A DNA stretch of 64,000 bases, from NCBI RefSeq assembly GCF_009734405.1, contig NZ_CP046453.1, forward strand, positions 186,001 through 250,000, in the 5' to 3' direction. This document shows positions 1-8,770 of this stretch, piece by piece. Positions within the stretch are counted from its first letter, which is position 1. The number at the start of each line of letters is the position of its first letter. Source of the stretch: Corynebacterium comes. GTDB lineage: Bacteria; Actinomycetota; Actinomycetes; Mycobacteriales; Mycobacteriaceae. The translations under genes and the position numbers were made by a program. The notes beneath the pieces are model-generated. The model made no database searches, had not been told where the DNA came from, and worked only from the letters and a program-made list of their open reading frames with translations.

Positions 1-495
1 CAGACGGCCCTCCAGCGCGGCGACCCCCGCACCGCTGCGCTGAATGACATCCTCGGCGACCTTCTGCTGACGGCCCCCGCCCGGACGCAGATTGGCGCGC
101 TCATCCACGGGCTGGATGTGGCCTACGACCTCGGGGGAGGGCATCCGCTTCTCGGGCGGCGGATGCCGGACCTCGACATCGTCACCTCGGCGGGATCGAC
201 CCGGGTCTATGCCCTTCTGTACGAGGCCAGGCCCGTGCTGATCGACTTCGCCGGCCCCCGGCGCATCGACGCCTCGTCGTGGGCGGATCGGGTACGCGCG
301 GTGGACGCTGAATTCCGTGGTGTCTGGGAACTGCCGGTCCTGGGGGAGGTCGCGCCCCCCACGGCCGTCCTCGTCCGCCCTGACGGCCACGTTGCCTGGG
401 TCGAAGACGGGGCGGAGGAACCTCTCGGGGACGCGCTCAGGAACTGGTTCGGCCCGGGAACCCGACCGGCCCGATCAGCGCCGGGCGGCGGGTGA
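1..495 (+). CDS. FAD-dependent aromatic monooxygenase, C-terminal part
   Basis: The frame is open from base 1, so the gene starts upstream of the window. What remains is the end of the substrate-binding domain and the thioredoxin-like C-terminal domain of PheA/TfdB/rifampicin-monooxygenase type flavoproteins. Recognisable stretches are HPLLGRRMPDLDIVT, followed by a LLYEARPVLIDF strand. The FAD-binding N-terminus is missing, so neither substrate nor cofactor motif can be checked. These enzymes use NAD(P)H and O2 to hydroxylate aromatics. The last 21 bp overlap the 3' end of the convergent ROK regulator. Confidence 0.75.
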   Translation, partial: QTALQRGDPRTAALNDILGDLLLTAPARTQIGALIHGLDVAYDLGGGHPLLGRRMPDLDIVTSAGSTRVYALLYEARPVLIDFAGPRRIDASSWADRVRAVDAEFRGVWELPVLGEVAPPTAVLVRPDGHVAWVEDGAEEPLGDALRNWFGPGTRPARSAPGGG

Positions 496-1542
496 ACCGG
501 CCGGTTTCGCGTACAGCGCCAGGGGCTCGCGCAGCATCTGGTCGAGTGCCACCGCGCGGGCGATCGCGCGCACGATCTCGCGGTGGGTGGGGATCAGCCG
601 CATCTGCACCTCGGGGAGCCGGGCACGCACCTCGGAGGCGAAGAGTTTGGGGGCGGCCGGGTCATCGATGAAGGCGGAACCGGCGACGACGATGGTGGAC
701 GGTTCGTACTGCTTCGCCACGTCCGCGGTCAGCGCCGCGAGACGTCGCGCGCGGTCGTCGAGAAGCGGGCGGGCCGCGGGGTCGGCGGCCGCCGCCCGGA
801 TGCTGGGCCAGCGACCCTGCAGGACGGCGGCGGTGGTCAGGTCGCGGGCGTGGGCCGGCAGATCGATCTGGGACACGCCCTGCTCGTCGGCGACGGCCGC
901 GCCGATCGAGTCGTCGGCGAACAACGCCATGGTGCCGGTGGGCAGGTCGGCGGACTGGATCTCCGACCCCAGGATCGCGGGCACCGCGGCGGCGACGACG
1001 ACGGGGACGGAGAACTGGTAGCGCAGGCGGCCGACGAAGTCCACGCCGTGCCACCCGAGGTTCGGGGCGTCGACGATCCCGTCCTCGGACACGCGGCCGG
1101 AGGTGGTCACACCCACCGAGGCGAGCGGGCGTTCCAGGCCGGCGGTGAGCCGGTTGAGGCCGGCCATGACGTGCTCGATGAAGTCGGACTCGGTGAGCTC
1201 GGCGACGGGCGTGGGCACGTCGGCGTCGCGGATGGTGCGGCCGCGGGTGTCGAAGAGGCCGATGTAGGTCGTCGAGGTGCCCACGGCGATGCCGGCGTGG
1301 AGGGCCGGGTGGTTGGTCAGTTCGATCGGGATCGTCGGACGTCCACGGCCCTGGGAGCGGGTGAGGTCGGTGCGTTCGTGCACGAGGCCTGCGCCGATGA
1401 GGGCCGTGATGGCCCGGGTGATGGTGGGCTGGGACAGGCCGGTCGCCTCGACGAGCTCGCTGCGGGTGACCATCTGGTTCAGCCGCACCAGATGAAGAGA
1501 CTTCGCCGCTGGAGTGCGGGGACGGGAGAAGACGGTGGCCAT
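475..1542 (-). CDS. ROK-family transcriptional regulator
   Basis: A 355-aa cytoplasmic DNA-binding protein. The N-terminal winged helix-turn-helix lies at about residues 15-65 (TRSELVEATGLSQPTITRAI). A ROK/sugar-kinase fold with a Gly-rich GIAVGTSTTYIGLFD segment follows from about residue 88. I see no intact ROK zinc-binding Cys cluster or clear kinase signature, so it is probably a regulator, not a kinase. The ATG is chosen because a TAGTAT hexamer ends 6 nt upstream, giving a leaderless start. A 14-bp perfect palindrome lies near -28 of this promoter, which suggests autoregulation. The effector is unknown; ROK repressors usually sense sugars or sugar phosphates. Confidence 0.85.
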   Translation of the reverse strand: MATVFSRPRTPAAKSLHLVRLNQMVTRSELVEATGLSQPTITRAITALIGAGLVHERTDLTRSQGRGRPTIPIELTNHPALHAGIAVGTSTTYIGLFDTRGRTIRDADVPTPVAELTESDFIEHVMAGLNRLTAGLERPLASVGVTTSGRVSEDGIVDAPNLGWHGVDFVGRLRYQFSVPVVVAAAVPAILGSEIQSADLPTGTMALFADDSIGAAVADEQGVSQIDLPAHARDLTTAAVLQGRWPSIRAAAADPAARPLLDDRARRLAALTADVAKQYEPSTIVVAGSAFIDDPAAPKLFASEVRARLPEVQMRLIPTHREIVRAIARAVALDQMLREPLALYAKPAGSPAARR

Positions 1543-1563
1543 GCGGGCATACTACAACTATTC

Positions 1564-1577
1564 AGACAGCGCTGTCT
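1564..1577. promoter_or_regulatory. Palindromic operator upstream of the ROK regulator
   Basis: AGACAGCGCTGTCT is a perfect 14-bp palindrome. It overlaps where the -35 would be for the leaderless ROK gene (-10 TAGTAT at 1549-1554, minus strand). A half site AGACAGC recurs at 1597-1603, 33 bp away, close to three helical turns. The position fits a repressor operator, probably for the ROK protein itself. This assignment is inferred from location only. Confidence 0.55.
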
Positions 1578-1603
1578 AATTATTCTTTATGAAAATAGAC
1601 AGC

Positions 1604-2899
1604 TCAGTTCTCCGGTGCCTGCTCGTCGACGTTCCGCGGCACCGGCTTCAGGTAGCCGGTGAAGCCCGGGACCAGCGCGGCGCAGAGGAGCGTGCCCACA
1701 ATCACCAGGACACCGCCCAGCAGCGTCGCCAGCCCCACGCCGAAGGGTTCCGCAGCCCAGCCGTGCAGGACGTCCGCCAGGCGTGGGCCACCCACCACCA
1801 CGACGATGTACACGCCCTGGATGCGTCCCTGCACGTGCTCGGCCGCCGACTGCTGGAGGATCGCGGTACGCAGGCTCGCTGAGAACATGTCCGCCGCGCC
1901 ACCGACCACCAGCATGAGGATGACCAGCCACGCCCACACCGTCACCGCGCCGGGGCTGACCATGACGGCCGCGCCCGCCACGATCACCGCCGCGCCCCAC
2001 ACGAGGATGCACACGATCACCGCCAGGCCCTGCCGCACCACGCGGGAGATCCATCCGGAGAGCAGCCCACCCAGTACCGCGCCGAGGGCCATGGAGGAAT
2101 AGAGGAGCGCGAGCATCATCCCGCCCTCGCCGTGCTCGCCGAAGCTCACCGCGGCGATCTCCGGGTACAGGGCCCGCGGCATGCCGAAGGTCATGGCGAT
2201 CAGGTCCAGCAGCATCGCCACCAGGAGGACCGGCTGCGTGCGCAGGTAGGTCAGGCCGTCCACCACCGAGCGGAACCCGGCGCGCGTGGCCGCACCCTTC
2301 GGCGGCAGGGCGGGCAGGGCGAGCACCGCGCCCAGAGTCGGGATGAGCAGCGCCGCATCCAGTGCATACAGCCACGAGTAACCGATGAAGGGAATGAGCG
2401 CGCCGGCTGTCAGCGGGCCGACGATCGCCCCTGCCTGCATGAGCATCATGTTCAGGCCGGCGCCCGCCGGCAGCTGCTCCAGGGGCAGGATCGACCGGAA
2501 CACCGCCGTCCGTGTCGGCTGATTCACGGCGAAGAAGGCCTGCTGCAGCGAGAACGTCAGCAGCAGCCACCAGACGTTCGTGTTGCCGGCGGCCGTCAGC
2601 CCCCAGAAGGCCAGGGCCGTGAGGATCATGCCCAGCGTGGAGACGATGAGCACCTTCCGCTTGTCGAAGCTGTCCGCGATCGACCCGCCGTACAACCCGA
2701 AGACCACGAGCGGCACCAGGCCGAAGAGCCCGGAGAGTCCCACGTAGGCGGAGGAGCCGGTGATGGAGTAGATCTGTGCCGGCACCGCCACCACCGTGAG
2801 CTGCGCGCCGATCGTGGTGGCGATGTTCGCCGTCCACAGTCGCCGGTAGGCGGGTACCTGCAGCGGGCGGGTGTCGGCGAAGAGGTCACGGATGCTCAC
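1604..2899 (-). CDS. MFS transporter, EntS-like
   Basis: A 431-aa polytopic membrane protein with about 12 hydrophobic segments. It fits the MFS_3/EntS-like exporter group. The loop between helices 2 and 3 carries the MFS signature region (GLYGGSIADSFDKRKVL, about residues 68-84), and NQPTRTAVF follows helix 5. The substrate cannot be deduced; relatives export siderophores or drugs. The start is GTG, with TACCAT 8 nt upstream indicating leaderless transcription. The stop lies 61 bp upstream of the ROK start, on the same strand, so local regulation by ROK is possible but not shown. Confidence 0.85.
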   Translation of the reverse strand: MSIRDLFADTRPLQVPAYRRLWTANIATTIGAQLTVVAVPAQIYSITGSSAYVGLSGLFGLVPLVVFGLYGGSIADSFDKRKVLIVSTLGMILTALAFWGLTAAGNTNVWWLLLTFSLQQAFFAVNQPTRTAVFRSILPLEQLPAGAGLNMMLMQAGAIVGPLTAGALIPFIGYSWLYALDAALLIPTLGAVLALPALPPKGAATRAGFRSVVDGLTYLRTQPVLLVAMLLDLIAMTFGMPRALYPEIAAVSFGEHGEGGMMLALLYSSMALGAVLGGLLSGWISRVVRQGLAVIVCILVWGAAVIVAGAAVMVSPGAVTVWAWLVILMLVVGGAADMFSASLRTAILQQSAAEHVQGRIQGVYIVVVVGGPRLADVLHGWAAEPFGVGLATLLGGVLVIVGTLLCAALVPGFTGYLKPVPRNVDEQAPEN

Positions 2900-2945
2900 G
2901 GTGGGGAATGGTAGCCCGTGGTGCAGGGGCGCTGCGCCCGGAGGC

Positions 2946-3707
2946 TCAGAGCGTGAGACCCAGGACCAGTTCGGGCAGGCCCCGGGCGGCGGTGCTGCGC
3001 CAGGAGACGTCGGCGATACGGCTCAGCTCCGTCTCCTCCGGGGAGATCTCCAGGAGCTTCGCCCCGAACTGTTTCGCCAGGGCGGGCAGGCCGGCCGCCG
3101 GCTGGACCACGCCGGAGGTGCCGATGATGACCACGAGGTCGGCGGCCGTCATCCGGGCCTCGGCACGATCCCACTCATCCTGCGGGAGATTCTCGCCGAA
3201 CCAGACGACCCCGGGGCGGATGATGCTGTCACAACGGGGGCAGGCGGGAGGGGCCTGTCGTGCCACCGGTTCCGTGGGGTAGTCGACCGCGCCGCGCCAG
3301 GGGCGGGAGCAGACGGTGCACCGGTAGTCGAAGAGTGAGCCGTGGAGATGGACGACGTCCCGGGCTCCGCCACGTTCGTGCAGATCATCGATGTTCTGGG
3401 TGGTCACGCCCACGGACACGCCGGGCAGATCGGCCCATTCGGCGATGGCACGGTGCCCGGCATTGGGAGACGCCCCCCGGCACACGCTTGCGCGCCACAG
3501 GTACCAGGCCCACATGGGTTCGGGGTCGCGGGCCCAGGAGTCCACGGAGGCGAACGCCACCGGATCGACTTTCGTCCACAGGCCGGTCCGGGCATCGCGG
3601 AAGGTATCGAGTCCGGATTCGGCGGACATGCCCGCCCCGGTGAAGATCTCCACGCGCCCGGCGTCACGGACAAGTGAGAGGGCATCGGCGAACTGGTCGG
3701 TCCTCAT
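2946..3707 (-). CDS. cobB: NAD-dependent protein deacylase, Sir2 family
   Basis: A 253-aa sirtuin. It removes acyl groups from lysines using NAD+, producing nicotinamide and O-acyl-ADP-ribose. Visible motifs: the NAD-binding GAGMSAESGLDTFR near residue 24; TQNIDDLH; the catalytic His in VVHLHGSLFDY; four zinc Cys as CTVC and CPRC; and VVIIGTSGVVQPA near the C-terminus. The start at 3707 is preferred over the longer frame because TAGCGT lies 7 nt upstream and homology begins there. It is divergent from the DUF885 gene, with only 71 bp between the starts. Confidence 0.9.
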   Translation of the reverse strand: MRTDQFADALSLVRDAGRVEIFTGAGMSAESGLDTFRDARTGLWTKVDPVAFASVDSWARDPEPMWAWYLWRASVCRGASPNAGHRAIAEWADLPGVSVGVTTQNIDDLHERGGARDVVHLHGSLFDYRCTVCSRPWRGAVDYPTEPVARQAPPACPRCDSIIRPGVVWFGENLPQDEWDRAEARMTAADLVVIIGTSGVVQPAAGLPALAKQFGAKLLEISPEETELSRIADVSWRSTAARGLPELVLGLTL

Positions 3708-3778
3708 GAGGCACACGCTACCTGTGCTCCCCGTCGAAAATGGGACTAGTGGCATCACCCCCGCTACACTGACGAGCC

Positions 3779-5470
3779 ATGAGTTCCGAAATCGCCGTGA
3801 ATTCGACTCCCTACACCATCGACACCGCCGAGCGCTCACCATCGCTGCTCGACGCGTCCTGTGAGGGATTCGTCCATGACCTGGCGGCATTGTCTCCGAC
3901 CGACGCCACCGCCTGGGGAATCCCCGGTTATGACGGTGAACTGCAGGACTTCTCCCCGGCCTACTGGGAGGCTGTCGCCGACCGTACCCGCGAGATGATC
4001 GCCGACGTCGACGCCTTCGACGACGGCACCGATGATTCCGACGACGAGGACGACTTCGACGAGGTCGACCGCGTCACCGCCGCCGTCCTGCGTGACCGCC
4101 TCTGCCTGGACCTGGACCTGCACCACCACGGTGAGGACCTGGCCATGCTCAACAACATCGCCTCCCCCGTGCAGACGATCAGGGACACGCTCCTCATCAT
4201 GCCCACGGACACCGCGGAACAGATCGACGCCATCCGTTCGCGGCTGTCGAAGGTGCCGGCAGCGCTGGCGGGCTACCGTGAGTCACTCTCCGAGGCCGCC
4301 GGCCACGGCCACGTCGCCCCGGTCCGCCAGATCGACGAGGTGTACTCGCAGTGCCAGGACCTGGTTGAGTCACCCTCGCTGCTGGAGAACCTCGGCGTGG
4401 ACAAGGACACCCCCGAGATCGATACCGCGAAGGCGGCCTTCGCCGAGATGGCCGACTGGCTCTCCGAGCAGCTGGCCACCCACGCCCCGCGCGAGGACGC
4501 CGTGGGCCGCGAGCGCTACCAGCGTTTCTCCCACCTGTTCGTCGGAGACTCCGTCAACCTGGACGAGGCCTACCTCTGGGGCCTGGAGCGCCTCCGCGAG
4601 ATCGACGCGGAGCAGCAGGCCATCGCCCGCTCGCTCTACGGCAGTGATGACGTGCGGCAGGCGTACCGGAAGCTCAATGAGGAGCCCCGCTACACCCTGC
4701 GCGGCAAGGATGAGCTCCTGGAGTGGATGCAGCGGACCGCCGACGACGCCATCGCCGACCTCCACGGCACCGCCTTCGACATCCCCGGGCCGGTCCGCAC
4801 CATCGAGGCGAAGATCGACCCGGCCGGCACCGGCGGCATCTTCTACACCCCGCCGAGCGACGACTTCTCCCGCCCGGGCCGCATGTGGTGGTCCGTTCCG
4901 GAAGGTCAGGAGACCTTCCATACGTGGCAGGAGCTGTCCACCGTCTTCCACGAGGGCGTACCGGGCCATCACCTGCAGATCGGCCAGACGCTCGTCGAGC
5001 GTGACAACCTCAACCTGTGGCGTCGCGTCGCGTGCTGGAACTCCGGCCACGGCGAGGGCTGGGCGCTCTACGCCGAGCAGCTCATGGCGGAACTCGGTTA
5101 CCACGAGGATCCCGGCACCCGCATGGGGCTTCTCGACGCCCAGCGGCTCCGCGCCGCCCGCGTCGTCCTGGACATCGGCGTCCACCTGCGCAAGAAGGTT
5201 CCGGAGGGCACGATGGTGTGGGACGCCACCTACGCCAAGGCCTTCCTGCGGGAGAACACCGCCATGGACGAGGCCAACCTACGTTTCGAACTCAACCGCT
5301 ACCTCGGTTGGCCCGGCCAGGCCCCGTCCTACGCGCTGGGTCAGCGACTGTGGGAGCAGACGCGTGCCGACGCCGTCGCACAGGGCATGACCGTCCCTGA
5401 GTTCCACCGCGAGGCCCTCTCCCTGGGTTCCATCCCCATGTCCATCCTGCGGGAGCAGATCCTGGACTAG
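3779..5470 (+). CDS. DUF885 family (metallopeptidase-like) protein
   Basis: A 563-aa protein of the DUF885 family, which is related to zinc peptidases and is mostly uncharacterised. The metal site is FHEGVPGHHLQ with the first His at residue 391, an HExxPGHH pattern. A likely third ligand lies in the GEGWALYAEQLM segment about 35 residues on. Residues 80-100 are very acidic (DDGTDDSDDEDDFDE). No signal peptide is seen, so it is probably cytoplasmic. The ATG has TACACT 8 nt upstream, so a leaderless start is likely. Confidence 0.85.
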   Translation: MSSEIAVNSTPYTIDTAERSPSLLDASCEGFVHDLAALSPTDATAWGIPGYDGELQDFSPAYWEAVADRTREMIADVDAFDDGTDDSDDEDDFDEVDRVTAAVLRDRLCLDLDLHHHGEDLAMLNNIASPVQTIRDTLLIMPTDTAEQIDAIRSRLSKVPAALAGYRESLSEAAGHGHVAPVRQIDEVYSQCQDLVESPSLLENLGVDKDTPEIDTAKAAFAEMADWLSEQLATHAPREDAVGRERYQRFSHLFVGDSVNLDEAYLWGLERLREIDAEQQAIARSLYGSDDVRQAYRKLNEEPRYTLRGKDELLEWMQRTADDAIADLHGTAFDIPGPVRTIEAKIDPAGTGGIFYTPPSDDFSRPGRMWWSVPEGQETFHTWQELSTVFHEGVPGHHLQIGQTLVERDNLNLWRRVACWNSGHGEGWALYAEQLMAELGYHEDPGTRMGLLDAQRLRAARVVLDIGVHLRKKVPEGTMVWDATYAKAFLRENTAMDEANLRFELNRYLGWPGQAPSYALGQRLWEQTRADAVAQGMTVPEFHREALSLGSIPMSILREQILD

Positions 5471-5550
5471 GCGCCGGGGGCGCGCTGTCGTCCGGATATG
5501 CCCAGCTTCTCCAGCTGTGCGATGCGCATGACAGTCCCCATCGTCCACCC

Positions 5551-5570
5551 CGGGACGTTGATCCCGGGTC
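5551..5570. repeat. Inverted repeat between DUF885 and YciI genes
   Basis: CCCGGGA and TCCCGGG arms (7 bp) flank a 6-nt loop just before the YciI promoter. There is no T tract, so it is either a weak terminator for the DUF885 gene or an operator for the next gene. I cannot decide between these. Confidence 0.4.
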
Positions 5571-5587
5571 AGCCGTAGAATCGCCGC

Positions 5588-5914
5588 ATGACCAACTTCA
5601 TGCTCTCCGTCCATCACGTCCCGGGCACCGCTCCCTACGCGTCCGAGGATGACATGAAGGCCGCGTTCGAAGCCGTCGGCGCCTTCAATGAGCGGCTGCT
5701 TTCCGACGGCGTCCTCGTCCACGTCAATGCCCTGCTTCCCGACGCCGTCGTGGTCACTGCCGACAGCCGTTCCGAGGGGCCGGCCCACGAGGGGGCGCAG
5801 CTGGGCGGCTTCTGGATCATCGATGTGGCCGACCGGGCGGCGGCGGAGGACCTCGCCCGCGAGGCGTCCGCCGCGTGTGGTCAGCCGATCGAGGTGCGTC
5901 AGTTCGAGGGCTAG
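5588..5914 (+). CDS. YciI-related protein
   Basis: A 108-aa single-domain protein with the YCII ferredoxin-like fold: N-terminal MTNFMLSVHH strand, a helix, then GGFWIIDVADRAAAEDLA and PIEVRQFEG at the end. YciI-type proteins are small dimers of mostly unknown catalytic role, often linked to dehalogenation or peroxidation chemistry. TAGAAT ends 6 nt before the ATG, so the mRNA is probably leaderless. Its TAG stop shares the bases CTAG with the convergent pirin stop. Confidence 0.8.
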   Translation: MTNFMLSVHHVPGTAPYASEDDMKAAFEAVGAFNERLLSDGVLVHVNALLPDAVVVTADSRSEGPAHEGAQLGGFWIIDVADRAAAEDLAREASAACGQPIEVRQFEG

Positions 5915-6612
5915 TTACCCCGCTCCATCACCCACACCAGAATCTCGCCCTCGCCGACGACGGTGAGTGGGCCTGCGTCGGTGGCTCGCAGAGTGTCGCC
6001 CTCCCCGAGGTGCTCTCCTGCCACGGCGACGTGTCCGCGGATCACGTAGAGATGTATGAAGGCGCCCGCCGGGACGGTCACCTCCGAGGTGAGCCGCGCC
6101 GCGTAGAGGGCGGCTCCCCCGGTGCCCAACGGGAGGGGTGAGTCCGGCCCCGCGACCGGGACCAGCCCGCCCCCGGCGAGGGCCGCGTTGAAGTCATGGG
6201 AGGAGTGGAAGGGGGCGGTGTCCCGGGTGTCCGCGGGCAGCCAGGACTGCACCACCCGGACATGGCTCCGGCTGGTGTAGCCGGCGGCGTTGACCTCCGA
6301 GTGCCGCACCCCGGAGCCCGCGCTGATGTGCTGGGCCGACCCTGCCCCGAGTTCGGTGGCGTCGCCTGAGCCACTGTCGCGGTGGCGCAGCCGACCGTCG
6401 ACGATCCACGTGACGATCTCGACGTTGTCGTGCTGGTGCATGTCGAAGCCCTCGCCGGGTGCTACGACGTCGTCATTGTGGACCAGGAGCAGGCCGAAGG
6501 CGTTGGCGGCCAGGTCGAAGTTCCCGGTGGCGGGGAAGGACTGCCGGGAGATGAGCGCGGAGTCGCGCCAGATGTCTCGCTCGGCGGAACGGATCACACG
6601 GATGGTTGACAT
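5911..6612 (-). CDS. Pirin family protein (YhhW-like)
   Basis: A 233-aa bicupin. The N-terminal pirin cupin carries FDMHQHDNVEIVTWIVDG, the His/Glu metal site at about residues 57-75, and RHSEVNA follows. The second half ends in a shorter cupin (GAFIHLYVIRGHVAVAGE). Bacterial YhhW-type pirins bind one metal and can have quercetinase activity; the true substrate here is unknown. TAACGT lies 6 nt before the ATG. The gene ends in a shared CTAG with the YciI gene. Confidence 0.88.
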   Translation of the reverse strand: MSTIRVIRSAERDIWRDSALISRQSFPATGNFDLAANAFGLLLVHNDDVVAPGEGFDMHQHDNVEIVTWIVDGRLRHRDSGSGDATELGAGSAQHISAGSGVRHSEVNAAGYTSRSHVRVVQSWLPADTRDTAPFHSSHDFNAALAGGGLVPVAGPDSPLPLGTGGAALYAARLTSEVTVPAGAFIHLYVIRGHVAVAGEHLGEGDTLRATDAGPLTVVGEGEILVWVMERGN

Positions 6613-6621
6613 GACGCCACG

Positions 6622-7653
6622 TTACCGCCCCCGCGTCAGCAGCCTGATCACCTGAGGGAGCCACCCGGCGATCGCCAGCACCGCCATGAGCCGGATCATC
6701 TGGACGGCCACGACGACCGGTCCGGCGCCGCCCTCGCTCGACAGGGCGAGCACCGTCTCCAGGGCCCCGGGACTGGTGGCCAGATACGCCTCGAAATACG
6801 TGATGTCGAGCCACCAGGTCAGCGGTACCGCCGTAAGGGCGCAGGCGCCGATGACCACCACGATGAACGTCACCGTGGCGGGCAGCTGACGGGCGAAAGC
6901 CCGCAGGGCGGGGAAGGAGAGGGTGCCGCCGCACATCCAACCGATGGTCAGGAACGCCAGGATGCGGAAGAGTTCCGGTGGCAGGAGGCTCAGGTCCTCG
7001 GGGAGCAGGAGCGCGACGGCCACGGTGATGGCCAGCGGCCCCAGGACACTGGGCACCGGCAACCGGATGAGGCGTCCCACAGCGTCGCCGAAGTAGGCGA
7101 TCAGGACGATCGCGACGACCATGAACCAGACCACCGGGGGCTCATCTGGTGCGGTGTGCTCGGCGGGCGTCGAGAAGAAGGTGGTGACCAGCGGCAGGGA
7201 GACCGACACCGCCAGCAGACGCAGGTACTGGCCGAGGGCGACGAAACGGTAGTCGGCGCCCAGTTCCTTCGCCAGCACGGGCATGATGGACGCACCGCCC
7301 GCGAGCATGGAGAGGATGCCGGTCTCGGGGCTGACGGCGCGCTCCTTCGCGGCCAGCAGCAGGCCACCGCCGACGCCGATGGCCAGGGTGACCACCGCGA
7401 CGAACAGGCCCGGAAGCAGGTACCCGCCCAATACCCCGAGGGGGACTCCGACCAGCGGCAGGGCGGCGAGCATGCCGATGATGCCGCGGCCGAAGCGGAA
7501 GACCCCCGGGTTGACGGGCAGCTCCCTGCCGGTGGACAGGGCCATCGCGCCCGAGGAGAGGATCGCCGCCAGAATCCACGCCGCCGGCACGTGCCAGTAG
7601 CTGAACAGCAGACCCAGCCCGACGGAGACCGGCGCGACAATCAACCAGCGCAT
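6622..7653 (-). CDS. AbrB family membrane transporter (copy 2)
   Basis: A 343-aa polytopic inner-membrane protein of the AbrB (YP ammonia monooxygenase-like) permease family. It has two similar halves of about five hydrophobic segments, each with a conserved ETGILSMLAGGASIMP or YLATSPGALETVLALSSEGGAG element. The start is ATG at 7653; a longer upstream frame is a shadow of the preceding gene. The start overlaps that gene's stop by one base (TGATG), so translation is coupled. Its partner at 7653-8702 is a clear paralogue. The substrate is unknown. Confidence 0.85.
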   Translation of the reverse strand: MRWLIVAPVSVGLGLLFSYWHVPAAWILAAILSSGAMALSTGRELPVNPGVFRFGRGIIGMLAALPLVGVPLGVLGGYLLPGLFVAVVTLAIGVGGGLLLAAKERAVSPETGILSMLAGGASIMPVLAKELGADYRFVALGQYLRLLAVSVSLPLVTTFFSTPAEHTAPDEPPVVWFMVVAIVLIAYFGDAVGRLIRLPVPSVLGPLAITVAVALLLPEDLSLLPPELFRILAFLTIGWMCGGTLSFPALRAFARQLPATVTFIVVVIGACALTAVPLTWWLDITYFEAYLATSPGALETVLALSSEGGAGPVVVAVQMIRLMAVLAIAGWLPQVIRLLTRGR

Positions 7654-8702
7654 CAGCGACCCCTGCTCAGGAGACGGAGGATCTGCGGCAGGTAACCGGC
7701 GATGAGCAGGACACCCAGCAGGCGGATGAGCTGGATCGTCACCACCGACGGGCCCGCGCCCCCCTCCGAGGACAATGCCAGAGCCGTCTCGATCGCACCG
7801 GGGCTGGTGGCCAGGTAGGCCTCGAAGTAGGTGATGCCCACCCAGTGCATGATCGGGATCGCCAGCAGCGCGCACGCGACGCTGAGCAGGACGATGAACA
7901 GGATCGTCGCCGGGAGCTGGCGCGCGAAGAACCTCAACGCCGGCATCGACAGCCCGCCGCCGCACATCCAGCCGACGGCCAGGAAAGCGTAGACGCGGAA
8001 GAACTCCGGTGGCTGCAGGCTCCACTCCGTCGGCAGGAGGACTCCGCCGAGGAGGGTGAGCAGCAGCGGACCGAACACTCCGGGGGACGGTAGCCGCAGG
8101 AGTCGGGCAACGTGGAAGCCGAAGAAGGCGATGAGTGCGATCGCGGGGAACATCCAGGGAGTGACCTCCGGGCCGGCAGGGTCGGCGCCGGCGCCGGCGG
8201 GCGTCGCAAAGAAGACGGTGACCAGGGGCAACGTCATCGAGACCGCGAGCAGTCGCAGGTACTGGCTGAGTGCCACGTAGCGGAAGTCGGCGCCGAGGTC
8301 GCGGGCCAGGGCGGGCATGACCGAGGAGCCGCCGGCGAGCATGGACAGGATGCCGGTTTCGCGGCTGATGGCGCGTTCCGCACGCGAGAGCAGCAGCCCG
8401 CCGCCGACGCCGAACACCACGATGAACAGGGCCACGACGACACCCGGCAACGCATACTCCCTGAGTTCCGCCAGCGGCACCCCGACCAGCGGAATGCCGG
8501 CCAGAATGCCGATGGTGCCCCGGCCGCCGCGTTCCACGGTCCGGTTGAGCGGGAGTTCCTCGCCCGTGGACAGGGCCATGCCGCCGGCGGCGAGGATGCC
8601 GGCGAGGATCCAGCCGGCGGGGACGTTCAGCCATTCAAAAAGTGCCCCGAGGAGAAGGGAGACGGGAAGGACAACCGCCCACCGCGCCGCCACTGATCTC
8701 AT
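7653..8702 (-). CDS. AbrB family membrane transporter (copy 1)
   Basis: A 349-aa paralogue of the downstream gene, sharing long near-identical blocks (RETGILSMLAGGSSVMP; ITYFEAYLATSPGA; ALSSEGGAGPSVV). About ten hydrophobic segments are visible. AbrB-type proteins were named after a regulator locus but are integral membrane proteins of uncertain transport function. TATCGT lies 8 nt upstream of the ATG. It is the first gene of the two-gene unit and is divergent from the TSUP permease, 68 bp away. Confidence 0.85.
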   Translation of the reverse strand: MRSVAARWAVVLPVSLLLGALFEWLNVPAGWILAGILAAGGMALSTGEELPLNRTVERGGRGTIGILAGIPLVGVPLAELREYALPGVVVALFIVVFGVGGGLLLSRAERAISRETGILSMLAGGSSVMPALARDLGADFRYVALSQYLRLLAVSMTLPLVTVFFATPAGAGADPAGPEVTPWMFPAIALIAFFGFHVARLLRLPSPGVFGPLLLTLLGGVLLPTEWSLQPPEFFRVYAFLAVGWMCGGGLSMPALRFFARQLPATILFIVLLSVACALLAIPIMHWVGITYFEAYLATSPGAIETALALSSEGGAGPSVVTIQLIRLLGVLLIAGYLPQILRLLSRGR

Positions 8703-8770
8703 GATTGAGCACGATACTCGCCCGGCGGGTCCGTCCTGTGTTCCCCCCGTCAGGGGTGGACAATCGTCGT

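Noticed and set aside
583-1662. 359-aa plus-strand frame opposite the ROK gene
   Set aside because: Gly/Asp/His-rich antisense shadow typical of high-GC coding DNA.
7654-8634. N-terminal extension of the downstream AbrB gene into a 670-aa frame
   Set aside because: It is Arg/Pro-rich out-of-frame translation of the upstream paralogue; homology starts at ATG 7653.
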